Source: Rhyacophila brunnea (Eukaryota > Arthropoda > Insecta > Trichoptera > Rhyacophilidae). From it: 64,000 nt of DNA. Position 1 is the first letter of the stretch, and the number at the start of each line of letters is the position of its first letter. The stretch lies in the NCBI GenBank assembly GCA_022495005.1, contig JAGYXB010001966.1:310001-374000 (forward strand). Direction: 5' to 3'. Below, one piece after another: positions 23,428-35,271 of the stretch. Below the pieces are notes generated by a model, which was not told where the DNA came from, ran no database searches, and saw only the letters and a program-made list of their open reading frames with translations. The position numbers and the translations under genes are program-made.

Positions 23428-24711
23428 CGAGGGTGGGTCAATAATTCCTTAGAAAAAAGCATTAAAACAGTTTTTTTTTTGTATTTTTTTTTTATTTCTC
23501 AACATAATCTCCTTGGAGCTCAATACACTTGGTTAGACGTTTCTCAATTTTTTTTAAACCGTCAGAAAAATAAGTTTTCGGAAGGTCCTCAAAATAAGCA
23601 TTTGTCCGATCGATGACTTCTTCATTTGAAAAAAAACGTTGTCCACTTAGCCATTTTTTTAAGTTTGGGAAAAGGAAAAAGTCACTGGGGCTAAATCTGG
23701 CGAATACGGTGGGTGGTCGACCAATTCGAACTTCAATTCTTCAATTTTAGCCATTGATCGTAAACATGTGTGAACACGGGCATTGTCCTGATGAAAGAGG
23801 ATTTTTCCTGTTTAAATGAGGCCGTTTTTCTTCAATTTTGTTTTTTAGCTGGTCCAATAAAGATGCATAATAATCCCCTGTTATTGTTTTTCCTTTTCCA
23901 AATAGTCAACGAAAATAATTCCACGTGCATCCCAAAATACAGTAGCCATAACCTTACCAGCTGATTTTACGGTTTTCGCCTTCTTTGGACATGGTTCGCC
24001 TTTCGCAATCCACTGCTTTGACTGTTCTTTCGTCTCGGGAGTATAGTGGTGTATCCATGTTTCATCTACAGTCACAAAGCGACGAAAAAATTCATCCGGA
24101 TTGCGTTGCATGAGCGACAACAGGGCTTTAGAGGCCACCACCCTATTGCGTTTATTGTCGACTGTGAGCAAACGCGGCACCCATCTTGCAGAAATTTTTT
24201 CATGCCCAATTTGTCATGTAAAATAGAAATGACGCTACCTTTTGAGATCCCTGTAACCTCAATTATCTCACTCAACTTTAATCTTCGGTCACCTAACACC
24301 ATATCGTGGATTTTATTGATCATTTCTGGTGTAGTCACCTCTACAGGACGTCCTGAGCGTGGTTCATTCTTTGTTGATGTACGACCACGTTTAAATTCAT
24401 TTAACCAGTTATAAATAGTTGCAAGTGAAGGAGCAGATATGCCGTGAACTAAATCCAACTCATTTTTTATTTCCTTTGCTGTTAACCCTTTTATATTAAA
24501 ATGTTTAATAACAGCTCTAAACTCAATTTTCTCCATTTTTGTAAACAAGCAAATTTTTTTTAAATGTACGAGAAACACACAACAACCCGACCAATCTGAT
24601 TGAAACTTCGCAGCATACTGAATCGGTAGTGTCGCTGCATGAAAACAAACCGCTTACAGTACTAGTCGCGCCACCTGTCGGCTTTTCTAAGGACTTATTG
24701 ACCCACCCTCG
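23428..24711 (-). mobile_element. mariner element, full length
   Basis: A 1,284 bp element bounded by TA dinucleotides (23,426-23,427 and 24,712-24,713), the target of all Tc1/mariner transposons. The terminal inverted repeats CGAGGGTGGGTCAATAATTCC (left, first 20 bases shared) and the complement of the right end CGAGGGTGGGTCAATAAGTC differ at one or two positions over about 28 bases. It holds a single transposase gene on the minus strand, frameshifted. Confidence 0.95.
23492..24536 (-). pseudogene. mariner transposase, about 348 codons, frameshifted
   Basis: Starts at ATG 24,536 (MEKIEFRAVIKHF) and stops at TAA 23,492-23,494, giving the usual mariner length. The N-terminal half has the paired helix-turn-helix region (ATIYNWLNEFKRGRTS, SGRPVEVTTPEMI, GISKGSVISILHDKLGM). 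The first catalytic Asp is in FVTVDETWIHHYTPE. After the next frame changes come HQDNARVH and YSPDLAPSDFFLF, supplying the second and third Asp of the DD34D triad. I count four single-base frame breaks: near 24,205, 23,885, 23,815 and 23,687, mostly in A, T or C runs. All catalytic residues survive. Either the copy is dead or the breaks are homopolymer sequencing errors. Confidence 0.9.
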
Positions 24712-24787
24712 TACCTTTAACTTCAAGTGACATACTCTTTAACAGCATTTCTTTCTTTTTCAGTCAGTCTTGTTTCAAATATATCAA

Positions 24788-24870
24788 TTTTTATCTGATT
24801 TTTTAGCTAAAAGCTCACAATTCTATACATTTTTATCTGATCCTGTTTACTAAAAGCTCTCAATTCTGAA
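24788..24870. repeat. Short tandem duplication, about 44 bp x 2
   Basis: TTTTTATCTGATTTTTTAGC and AAAAGCTCACAATTCT recur about 44 bases later as TTTTTATCTGATCCTGTTTA and AAAAGCTCTCAATTCT. Confidence 0.7.
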
Positions 24871-24899
24871 TAATAGAACCAGGTGTAGGCGAGATTTAT

Positions 24900-25050
24900 A
24901 TCGTGTTGTTTTGGTTTTTCTTTGACAAGGTTCTATTCCTCAGAATCTTTTGGAAATCAAAATAGCACCTGATGGCAAGGTTAATCTGGCGATTTATTTC
25001 GTCCCTTGTATTATTTGTATTTGTGACAAGGGATCCGAGATATATAAATG
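24900..25050 (-). pseudogene. LINE ORF2 fragment, antisense
   Basis: The minus strand from 25,042 reads YLGSLVTNTNNTRDEINRQI and continues NLAIRCYFDFQKILRNRTL then SKKN. The F-YLGS------EI--RI--A--AF--L---L block follows the palm domain in RTE-type LINEs and normally precedes the segment seen at 9.2 kb. Truncated on both sides. Confidence 0.75.
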
Positions 25051-26464
25051 ACTCCCACATTTCAAAAGGCCGCCAACAATATGTAAGACTCTAAGATCTA
25101 GTGGCATACAAAATAATTTACACTTCAGTTTTTAGTTAACAACGTTTTTTAATTATAATTTTTCCTTTCTCCTTCATTAGGTACTCGTCGTTTCTGATTC
25201 GTTATTCTATCTACACTCGAATGAATTATTAGGTGTATGAATACGAACGCTAGTCTAAGTATGTCGAAAGTGATCTATATACATATTCATAATTATTAAT
25301 CTGAGCGCGGACGTTGCTTAGAATAAAAGCAAGATTATAATGTAAAGTTTACACTTTCCCAAACTTTTCCTGCGATGGAACACTTAAAATTTTAATTTAT
25401 CATCTTGTTTATTTTATAAGGTAGGTAAATAATAAATAATTAATTAATTAAAAATTATTTTTAAAACATAAAATAGGTATAATCGAATTCTTAATGACTT
25501 TGATGATTTTGGGTACTTACCTAATTTGCAAATCTTCTTGATATCAGGCACAATATTAAAAAGTTGAATATTTTTGTATCTGGTTTGACGTTGAGCTTGT
25601 TTTTGGATTTTGATTTCGTTGCATCATAATGAAAAAATCCTGCTATGCATAAATATGTCGTAGTTAACAGTATTAAAACAATAATAGCTTGTTTTGACGC
25701 ACTGGAGTACCAACTCTTCTGATAAATTCGCGTAACACCTATGGAGAAACCCTGGTGTCGAGTGTTAGTTGCGATGACCAGATATGCCAGATCGGATGTT
25801 GGATTTTGATAAACGGGCCAGGAGCTGTGATAGTTTGAAATATAACCCATTGTCTCTATTAATCAATAGCTTATATAAGGAAACTTGCTTGTGGGTAACC
25901 AAAAAAAGTACGAATACTGACATATTTATGGGACTTGAGTTTGAATTTTATTATATCTTTAATATTTTACTAAAAACCGATCAAACTTGCTCCAAAGTGT
26001 CATGGTTCCATTGTCTATATAGCTGTCTTCTGAGCCATAATTGAATTTTGATTAGGATATACGTAAAATAACACACATAAAATTAACTATATGAATTCGC
26101 ATCACAGCGGAAAAATATAATATATTTTATAAAGATAAAACCTTTCTCTCGTTAGATTGTTATTATCATTTGATTTCACGTACACTGTTCAATATTTCCA
26201 GTAAGCTGTATAATACACAGGATGCTGTAATTCGATAATATGACGCTAATTCTGACGTTATTTGTGTACAAAACGTATATTTTGTATGGCTTATTTGATT
26301 TTTATTTTTGATAATTTATATACCTAATGTTATATATAGGATACACACGTATATTTGTATTATATGGGTCGGAATACGTACAATGAAGTAATAATATGTA
26401 CAGATAGGTGGCTCTGTTTGTCATATAATTAAAAAAATAATATTTTTCATTTAAATAACGGCCC
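25051..26464. other. Unassigned sequence
   Basis: No gene was recognised. The 109-codon minus-strand frame 25,521-25,850 has one hydrophobic stretch (AIIVLILLTTTYLCIAGFF) that could be a membrane segment, but no homology, upstream exon or codon bias supports it. Confidence 0.3.
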
Positions 26465-27320
26465 ACATGCTCAGCGTACGTTAAAATGGAGCTTTTATGC
26501 TATTTTCAAAGCATGATCCTGGACATTCCTTAAACGTTGTAGATAATCTATTTACATAATTTTGAAGCCTTATTATCCTTTATATTTATTTTAAACATTT
26601 GATGACTTCATAAAGTATTTTTATTATATAAAATAGTATTCTTACCTAACCGATTTTTTTTAAACGGTACATGTTCAAACACGCGCGTTAACATGATCTT
26701 ACTCCCTACTTCATTTATCGTTTGTCAATTTATGGCTACGGCCGTATGTTGTAGCTTAGCCACTGGGAAATGCCAATAGAAAAGCGTATTTCAAAAAAAT
26801 ACTACCTTATTCTTAGGTCAATAATTATTATAAAGCAATCATTATTCGTAGGATGTTTATCACAATTGGATGGTCAAAAACATGGCTTATAATCAATATC
26901 TTTAAAATTATCTTTAAATGTGTAAATCTTGCCCATTTTTTGAATAATAAAATGCCTAATTCTTGTCAAATTTGGGATCACAGAGATTGTAAATATTTCA
27001 CTATAATAATGTCAACATAAATTTTACTAATAGTTTTATAAATGCTTTTAAAAATTAATACATATAAAAAATCTTAACACCGCTTCACATGGACGTACTG
27101 AAATATGACTATATTCTATAACATTAGAGCGAGAGGTTTAAAAGAATACTATTTTATATAATAAAAATACTTTATGAAGTCATCAAATGTTTAAAATAAA
27201 TATAAAGTATAATAAGGCTTTAAAATGATGCAAATAGATTATCTACAACGTTTAAGGAATGTCCAGGATCATGCTTTGAAAATACCATAAAAGCTCCATT
27301 TTGACGTACGCTGAGCATGT
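26465..27320. mobile_element. Large foldback element, arms of about 185 bp
   Basis: The left arm from ACATGCTCAGCGTACGT (26,465) to about 26,653 is the reverse complement of the right arm, about 27,138 to 27,320, with few mismatches. The loop of about 485 bp has no coding frame. The clean outer edges argue for a transposable foldback rather than a chance inversion. No target duplication was identified. Confidence 0.75.
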
Positions 27321-28911
27321 CCTCCCTTTGAATTAAATCTATTGCGTCATTTACGTCAATGAAAATTGCTGTTGCTTATTGCAGTTTATGGTCTACAAAT
27401 AATTCAATTAAGTCATAAATTAATATGCATGATACTGTCTATAAATTATAAAATATATCTACTGTAATAATATAATCTAAATATATCTAATAGGTACACC
27501 TTTTCTTGAAGCCTCTCACCTGGTCATTTGATATACAGTGAGTCACCGACGACGCTGATATTGTTATATCGCGACAGCTGAACGACAAAGCTTTGAAAAG
27601 GTAAGGGTTTCACGACAATATAAAGATGGTTTTATGATGTTTTTCGATCCATCTATTCGTCAAACGCACGTTGCAAAAGGGACGTGACTGAAACCCCGCC
27701 GAGACTGTGACGTGACTTTAGCCAGTCCTCGTGTTAGCCATAAAACGTTATTCTCTCACAACTAAAGGTAAATATCGGTATTTATACTTCAAAATCAATA
27801 TGATTATACTATTATAAAATTAGTATTTTTTTCTCATAACGTTTTTTATCGATAATATTATTGAAGTGATACTTTTAAACCAATAGCGCTTGTGCACGTG
27901 CATGGATTTACTTGCAGCAATAGTGTGTATATTGTGAGGGGAAGTGGAGGTTGATGGATGTGGTAGGTAGGTTGACTTCAATGAATCGAAGGTGGATGCG
28001 TGATTAGTAAATACCCAATTTATTACCCTCAACAATAAATGGTACATGACGTTTTGACGACGTGTAATGAGAAAAGTTACTTAATCGGCGATCAGAGATT
28101 CGACCATAGGTTGGAAAGAATTTATGACGTGTGGTAACAGATCTCTCGCGCCCCGAGCTTTTATATCGATTCCAGACAAATAAACTCTACAACGGCTTGG
28201 GGCCTATGAGCTGAAGATGCATGTCACTGTTTATTGCATAAACTACGCAGGGTTCACGCAAATATGACACCATCAGCATTTCCTAGTTGCGTTATAAAAT
28301 AATATAAAATAATTAACGATACATTCTTAAATACAATGTTGCTGAAAGTGCGTTCTAAATTATTACAAATAGATAATTTTATCAAGAAAGCATTGTATGT
28401 TGTTATTAAATTGGCGTCGGGAAATAACTGAGGCGGGTTGACTGACCCTTGGTACGTGCCGTCAACCAGATTTCATAAATGATGTAACAAGCCTTTCTTA
28501 TCAACTAACTTACAAAGTAGCATAAGTTATTGGGTACTTAGGTAACTATCATAACTTATATACTATGATGGGAGATCCATGGTACACCCACATGTATTTT
28601 AAACTATCTCGATAATAACTGTTTATACCATAGGGGTATTAAATAAAAAGAGGGGCAAGGAATCGGCTTTCTCATACAAATAAATGAAGCAGGCGAACAA
28701 TAGCCGACAACTTACAAGAAATAGCGACGCGATAAAAAAAATGCAGGGCATTACAGAGGATTTACTTTGGTCATTATAACGTACACATATAATTAATAAC
28801 GTTAATTTTATGGTTTAGTTTATTTTATTAACGCAAATTGATTATCACGCTGCCTCACCATACTTTTTTATATAACCTGCCGCCCCTAGGTTTAATAAGT
28901 ACGAGTGTTGA
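27321..28911. other. Unassigned sequence
   Basis: No gene or repeat partner recognised. The stretch 27,530-27,740 is somewhat GC-richer than its flanks and may be unique host sequence. Confidence 0.3.
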
Positions 28912-29045
28912 CTGTCTCACCAATCTCATTCTTCAAGAGTAAGCGAGACGCGATGTTGTCATTTTATAGTACTATTAGACAGGTCGTGAAAATCGGTTAA
29001 CGTCAAAATGAGTCTGCGCGGTATAGTTCGTTTACCGGAAAGTTC
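28912..29045 (+). repeat. Dispersed repeat family H, copy 1
   Basis: Matches the minus strand of 33,120-33,262 through CAATCTCATTCT, AAGCGAGAC, GTGAAAATCGGTTAACGTCA-type and GTATAGTTCGTTT blocks, about 75-80% identical by eye. Nature unknown. Confidence 0.6.
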
Positions 29046-29620
29046 ACCACTATCGTTCTACTGATCAGGCGCAGATATTGAGCAAATCCCAACCATCGCG
29101 TGAAAATTCAGAAGCTTCCGAACTTTTTTGATTCATGCATGCAATCTTGCAATTTGCATTATAATACATGTTTTCGCGTACATTTTATTGATAATACGTA
29201 TTGTTAGCAGTAAATCCAATGCATGACGTGTAAACGGGATAAGTATAAGAATTAATTATCAATTTTATCACCTAGAGACCCGCCAAGTCCACTTGTGCAT
29301 AGTGCGCACTGAATAGGGTAATTAAGAAGACGGCAATAAAATTTACTGACCACCGGTTTTTACAGAGATATTCTTCCAAACAGAAACTACAATAAATCTA
29401 CTATACATAGAAAAGAATGTAACTAAAGTAATAAATCAAAAGTATTTAACTTATTTCATAAGAAATAGTAAAGCGGTACTCTTTACACATCGCCACCTGA
29501 AAGTAACGGCGAGATAAAGTAAAAAAATCGATTGTGAGAGAAAAATGCCAATCCTATATAATGAATCACTGAGATTTAAAAAAAATGTAATACCCCACCC
29601 CAATTAAAAGAAAACAAAAT

Positions 29621-30124
29621 CAAATTATTCGACCGCAATAATAAATTCCCAAGGATTCATATACCGGGTAACAACTGTTTATCTGTATCAGCAGATTGAA
29701 TGGCAATATTAAATACGGTATCGCAATGGAAAATTAGTCTTATATCCATTCCCATAGTATTATTTTATATTATGACTGTAATAATAAATAAAATTAACAG
29801 CTACTCGTATTTACACTGCTGACTCGTTCAATATAATTATGTATTGGAATATAATGCTTAGGTGTTACTTTCGACTGAATAAATTACGAATAATGATTTA
29901 TCAATATGTCACTCGAATATACATTGCCAGTCTGTTACCATCGCAGTCTCTATATCGCTTCGCCCAACTTCTGATTGTACCGAGATGCAGTCCTCGGATC
30001 CGTACTTATCATAAGTTTAGTATTGTAACACTACTGCTGTAACATAATAAAATTCGCTCCTGGATACATCTTCGACTTCTTCATCATTATCCTCAACACC
30101 ATAACCCACACATCGGACACCGAC
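29621..30124 (+). mobile_element. LTR-like repeat, 5'-truncated copy
   Basis: Begins inside the repeat at AAATTATTCGACCGCAATAA and ends CCACACATCGGACACCGACA, matching the ends of the copy at 48.3 kb. It has an extra 130 bp or so in the middle. A TAATAAAATTCGCTCC stretch could be the polyadenylation region. The 67-codon frame at 29,839 is not coding. Confidence 0.65.
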
Positions 30125-31592
30125 ACATCTATTATAAACCGCAGAATAATCAAAATAAATACATAGTTAACTATTTCATTGGTATGACGCAAATATTCAA
30201 GTTGAATTATCTTGAAACTAGTATTTTTGACTTATTACACTGTTGCTTCAGATAGCGACATATTATATATAAATATTAACTAAGCTAACATGCATCCTAC
30301 CAAGGCCCTACCCGTAGAGCTCGTGATCTCTAGACTTTTTTTCATTTCTCGACATTCCAGAATTCTCGAAATCAATGTACTCGAGAATCCGAGATTATTT
30401 TTGATTTCTGGAAAATTATAGTGATTCTCTAGAAATCAACATTATCATAATGAAATTACATCTTCTTTTTTGTTTTTAGTTTAGTTTAGTTTTTCTGGAT
30501 TACTTTTGTTTAGTTTTTTTTTTGGAAGTCGAGAGATTTTTTTCAGTTCATCCGGTCATTTTTTTCACCGAGAAAATTAAGAAACTCCGCTCAGGATCAT
30601 GGTCAAGATTTTTTTTGGTCTTTACTAACAGGTTTGCAGTTTGTCGAGAACTGAGAATTCATGAAATTTCCCAAAATTTGAGATTGGCTTTCTATGATAC
30701 GCATATCTGTGTTTATATTAATTTTCAATGTTTTACATTAAATTTATAGTCTTATTTAATTAAAATACGATGCAATTTTCGTTCATATTGCTGAACTCAG
30801 CATTATACCCTCTTTAATGATTTCCGTTCTTTTTTTACACATACGGCAAATAATTTTTCTTTTAGTCTAATATGTGCCGGTTTTAATAAAATTAAAAGTT
30901 TGCTACAATTCCGCAGTACGATACTGGTTGGATATGTGACAGTTCCTGATCCGCCTCTGTTAGTCGCACATAATTAATGTGAGTTTGTCGACGCGTGTGA
31001 TGTGGACAGATTCAATATGTCACTTCCGGGATGTCTAAAATAAATAGTATCCAAAAGGCATTTTAGTAAAACTGGATATACACGAAAGGTTTTGATAAAA
31101 AATATAACTAGACCTGTCTGTTCTCGCTCGTAAAAGAATCTTGCTATCTGAATCTCAATGAATGGAGAACCATTTGACTTGATGCTCAACCTCTGGTACT
31201 CACGGCTGAACTCGGGTAAAATAAAATGCTGTCTGATCTACGGTTGTATTCTGATGATACTGCTTTACGATAACGAGCCGTGGCATCTCTGTCGAAAGCT
31301 CGTAACAATCGTATAATATTGAGCTTTAAAAATATATGCATTTGGCGGTTCTAGGAGAATTACCCGCTAGAAAAAAGCACACTAGACTCTAGACATTAAT
31401 TTTGCAGCCATAACCTCCTGTATAAACCCTTCTTCAGATAATAACCTTAGCAAATTATATTTTTTATCCATTATTTTTTGTGTCAAGGAAAATTTTATTT
31501 ATTCATAAAAAATACCTAAATAACATAGACCCGATTGAGAGGTGTTGCCGTCACATAGACAGAAGTCATCGTCTTTTGATATTAATTTTGCA
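30125..31592. other. Unassigned sequence with a TTCTCGA-rich block
   Basis: At 30,330-30,670 repeated CTCGAGAATCC/GATTCTC motifs resemble the internal sequence of the hAT MITEs at 34.1 and 41.4 kb, so a decayed relative is likely, but I could not define its ends. The rest holds nothing recognisable. Confidence 0.4.
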
Positions 31593-31967
31593 TTAATGCT
31601 ATAATATTTCAGCTGAAGCATGGTCTAAAAATCTCGTGACTAGGCGATGCGCGGATTGTGCAAATGACGCGAGCCGAACGAAATATAATTTGTCATAAAA
31701 ATTCAACATGCGTCCTTTAAATGTTATATTTATTATTATATTCGTAATAATAATGGTATATTCATTGACATGTTTTCTTTTTCAAGTACATGAGGAACGT
31801 TTTTTAGTCATCTTTACACGATTTAAGAATATATTCCTCCGACGCCATCACAAAACAAATTGACGTGTGAACAGGTTGACTATATGCTCTCCGACTGGCA
31901 ACGCAGCCAAAATTTCGTTCCACATACTGTTGAAAATTATTTTCCGTTTCACTTATGTACATTGCAA
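31593..31967 (-). mobile_element. TTAA MITE family E, copy 2
   Basis: Minus-strand copy: left edge TTAATGCTATAATATTTCAG, body with CACGAGATTTTTAGACCATG in complement and the complement of GTGTAAAGATGACTAAAAA. The right end (TTTCACTTATGTACATTG) has lost the terminal TTAA. Confidence 0.65.
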
Positions 31968-32561
31968 TGACTTGTAGCGAATATTAGTATCATTATTTGC
32001 CTTCGTCTCGTGCCATTTTTTCAGTTTAATTTTTGTAAATTTAGACTTTATAATTGACGTCGTATTGTGAAGTTATTATATTATTAAAAAAGTCGTTTAC
32101 TTGATTCCAGAAATACCTTCTGACGGATCAGTATAAACTTTGGTATAATCTTTAAACGTATAGCCAGCGAGTTAATATTGGATTCAACACAGGAAGTTTA
32201 ATGATCAAAGTTTGACCGTAGAATCTGAAAAATAAATGTCTACGACAGTATTTAACTGGATGAACCTTTTTCATATAATTGACTAAAAGGTCTCTGCTAG
32301 GTTATAGAACTTTTTATTAGAATGGTTATAAAATCTGAGCGCTTATATAACAGAAGAAAATAGTGGTGGTCGCGGTCAAAGCATAATTTTAATACCATGG
32401 ATTATATTATAAGATAATGTATTATATTCCCGCATAAAAATCCAAAGTTGTTCAGACTAGTTTTCAATTACTTCATGCGTATATGTACCTAAATACAAGC
32501 TAATTTGACGAAGATACTAGCTATAACATGTTATTTACGTATGATCATTCTTTTTATCTAA

Positions 32562-33107
32562 AAAGTGCACATTAAACTTTGTTGGTCATACGTATTTGTT
32601 TTTATTGAACTAAGACTACAATTTACAGATGGCATTGGTTAATTTTTAAAAATCAATTAAACCCTGCTTAAACCAAACCATAATGGTTTTGGTATATTTT
32701 GGGCGATACGATAAAATTCTGCACACTTTTTCAATCATACTTATTTGTTTTCGTTGGATTAAAAATACATATTACACATATTGTTGGTTTATTATTTTTT
32801 GAATTCATTAAGCCCTGCCTAAACCAAGCTATAATAGATAAAATTTTTATTCCATCTATAAAATATTCAAAGTTATGTATGATTTAATTGCATAATTTTA
32901 GATATTCTATAGATAGACGAGTATTTTTTGACTATTATCTATTATGGATAGGTTTTCGCTGGGTTTTGTTGAATTAAAAAAAAAACTAACCAACACCATC
33001 TGTAAACTGTAGTCTTATTTCAATGAAAACAAATACGCATGACTGACAAAGTTTAGTGTGCGCCATTTACGGCGGATCTTAACAGCCTACTTACACCCTT
33101 CGCCACT
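32562..33107. mobile_element. Foldback element family F, copy 1
   Basis: The left arm GTGCACATTAAACTTTGTTG... through ACAGATGGCATTGGTTAATT is the reverse complement of the right arm (32,975-33,060), ending GACAAAGTTTAGTGTGCGCC. Arms are about 95 bp and extend on the right to GGCGGATCTTAACAGCCTAC. Internal near-palindromes such as AACCATAATGGTTTTGG occur. Other copies: 39.43-40.32 kb (with a nested MITE) and 62.16-62.67 kb. Confidence 0.7.
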
Positions 33108-33119
33108 GGTGACTAGGAT

Positions 33120-33262
33120 AGTGGCGAACCTGCCGGCAAAAAACGAACTATACCTACTCATTTTGAGGTTAACCGATTTTCACTACCTGTCAAATAGTAG
33201 CATATAATTACAACATTGTGTCTCGCTTATTATTGTAGAATGAGATTGGAGAGATGGTCAGC
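33120..33262 (-). repeat. Dispersed repeat family H, copy 2
   Basis: Reverse-complement relative of 28,912-29,045; shared words include GAACTATACCTACTCATTTT, GGTTAACCGATTTTCACTAC and AATGAGATTGG. Confidence 0.6.
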
Positions 33263-33271
33263 ACTATTATA

Positions 33272-33419
33272 GGTAAATCGTTTTACAGTGGCACCATGGG
33301 TACGGCAAATTCGGCTTGCAGTTATAGTGGTATTGTTTGCTAGCATTGAAACAGGCATTGTCGCAAGCAATTCAATACACGCGCGAATCGCCTATGGTGC
33401 CACTGTAGAATGATTTACC
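33272..33419. mobile_element. Small TIR MITE with TATA/TA target duplication
   Basis: Ends GGTAAATCGTTTTACAGTGG and, in complement, GGTAAATCATTCTACAGTGG, then CACCATGGG against CACCATAGG, making about 32-bp inverted repeats with 3-4 mismatches. TATA lies on both sides (33,268-33,271 and 33,420-33,423). A TA duplication is typical of Tc1/mariner-type transposition. Confidence 0.75.
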
Positions 33420-34086
33420 TATACGTGTAGACAGTAAGTTATTGTCACGATCATAGACTATAGATACATCTAGACGCCACCCGTTGCATTGCTAAATGAA
33501 GCTACGTGCCGTGCGTTTGGTTTGTGGGCGAGCGAGCGCATTCGCCTACAAATGTTCGAGACAATAGACCATTTCACTAGTGCTCGCCCAAAGTGCTCGC
33601 ACTAGACGCTCAGAATTAAATTATAATTTTCTTTTTTTTACGTTATATAGTATTTTTAAGCGGTCAAAATGCAACCATTAGGTAAAGATATCCATAATTT
33701 AAGTTATTTTAAAGAAACACACTAGGTTACTGATATTAAAATGAATAATAATATACAAATAAATTGTCACAAACATGTATCAACTTACCTATGAAACGTA
33801 ATACCATCTTCTTGCTTATCAGTATGGCTACCATATTATAATACAACACGCAGAACCACCTTTCCTACTTAATTAACTAAAAATATATACCACTGACTTT
33901 ATGTTTAACACAAAAAATAGTAAATTTAGCAACACGAACTCGCAGATTATTGATGCTACGTGAAGCGATTCACCACGATTTGCCAGCGATACTTTTGGAA
34001 ACTGACTCAAAAATATGTAGACCTTTTATCTTACTCTAGCGCGTGTCGCAGAGATTATAAGGGTGCCGAATACTTTTTCTCGCACT

Positions 34087-34631
34087 TAGGAATCCAATCT
34101 CGAGCCAAAATTCTGATCCCGGGATTTCCGGATTACAATTTGACAATTCAGGGATCCCGGGGCTGGTCCTGGATTGGCATTTTTTTCCATTGTTAATATA
34201 AAAATTTTATATTTACAAATAACATTGATAAAATCGGTCAAAAATAAATCTAGTATAATTTATACTATTTAAAACATTTATTGTTAATATTGTATACGTT
34301 CAATCTTGGAAATACATACGTTTAATGGAGTAAATAATATTGTAATATAAATAATAATGTGAATTTAATATGAGATTGCTGTTTCTGATAGTAAAGACAT
34401 AATGAATGGATTAGCGAGATTTAAAATAGTAAAGCAAATAATCATGGCGTATTTATGGCCTTTCCGCAGTTATTTTTTATTAAAAGTATTTTTTCTGTTA
34501 TATTTTCGCTTTTATTTTATTTTCCATAAAAATTGATAAAAAATCAATCCCGAAATCCCGGGATTATGTTTATCAATCCCGGGATTCATAGGTATTGAAA
34601 ATAGCTCGGGATCCCGGGATTGGAATCCCTA
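34087..34631. mobile_element. hAT-type MITE with perfect 8-bp target duplication
   Basis: The 545 bp element begins TAGGAATCCAATCTCGAGCC and ends with the complement of TAGGGATTCCAATCCCGGGA. CTCGCACT flanks both sides exactly (34,079-34,086 and 34,632-34,639). TAGNG-type ends and an 8-bp duplication fit the hAT superfamily. Both subterminal zones are packed with ATCCCGGGAT-like motifs, the middle is AT-rich, and no transposase is encoded. Confidence 0.88.
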
Positions 34632-34639
34632 CTCGCACT

Positions 34640-35271
34640 CATGCATCGTTTTTGTTCAGGCCTTGGTCACGATAGTTTGAAATACTCACTATAGCAGCTG
34701 CTAGTAAATCCATGCAGTGTAGAGAGAATTAGAGAAAGTAAGCTTTTATAAAATTTACTAATTTTTTGGTACCTATTTACACATCTACTCGGTTTTTTAA
34801 TATCGTCTTCCCATCTATCTTATACGTAAATAATTAAGTAAGTATACGCAGTTTTTGCTTCTAATATCATAAAAATTGTAGGTATTTATTATTTTTCTTA
34901 TCTAACTACTTATATATTTTTAGTGTAATTTTTACTTTTCTATGATAAATATGTAACTTTCTGAGCTTTCTCAAAATGATATATTATTTAAATATCAATC
35001 ACACTTATTATTTACACGACAAATTCGTTATTTTAAAGAAACAAAAACAAATAGCAGGGTTTCTAAAAATAAAAAGTAATCTTCTGCGTAGTTACTTGAG
35101 TGTAATCAATCATTTTTTGTATGACAGTGGAATTTTAATACAGGCGTGTGATTTATTTGTGACATGGTATACGAAATGCATTAACATAACATCGACGAGC
35201 TAATGGAAAGTGATATGAATATTGATACTAAGTAGGACATAATGACAAGCGTTACAGTAGCTAACATAAAC
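34640..35271. other. Unassigned sequence
   Basis: AT-rich, no repeat partner. The 75-codon frame at 34,976-35,203 has no recognisable motif. Confidence 0.3.

Noticed and set aside
24046..24414. 122-codon plus-strand open frame
   Set aside because: It is antisense to the mariner transposase, whose minus-strand reading has clear family motifs.
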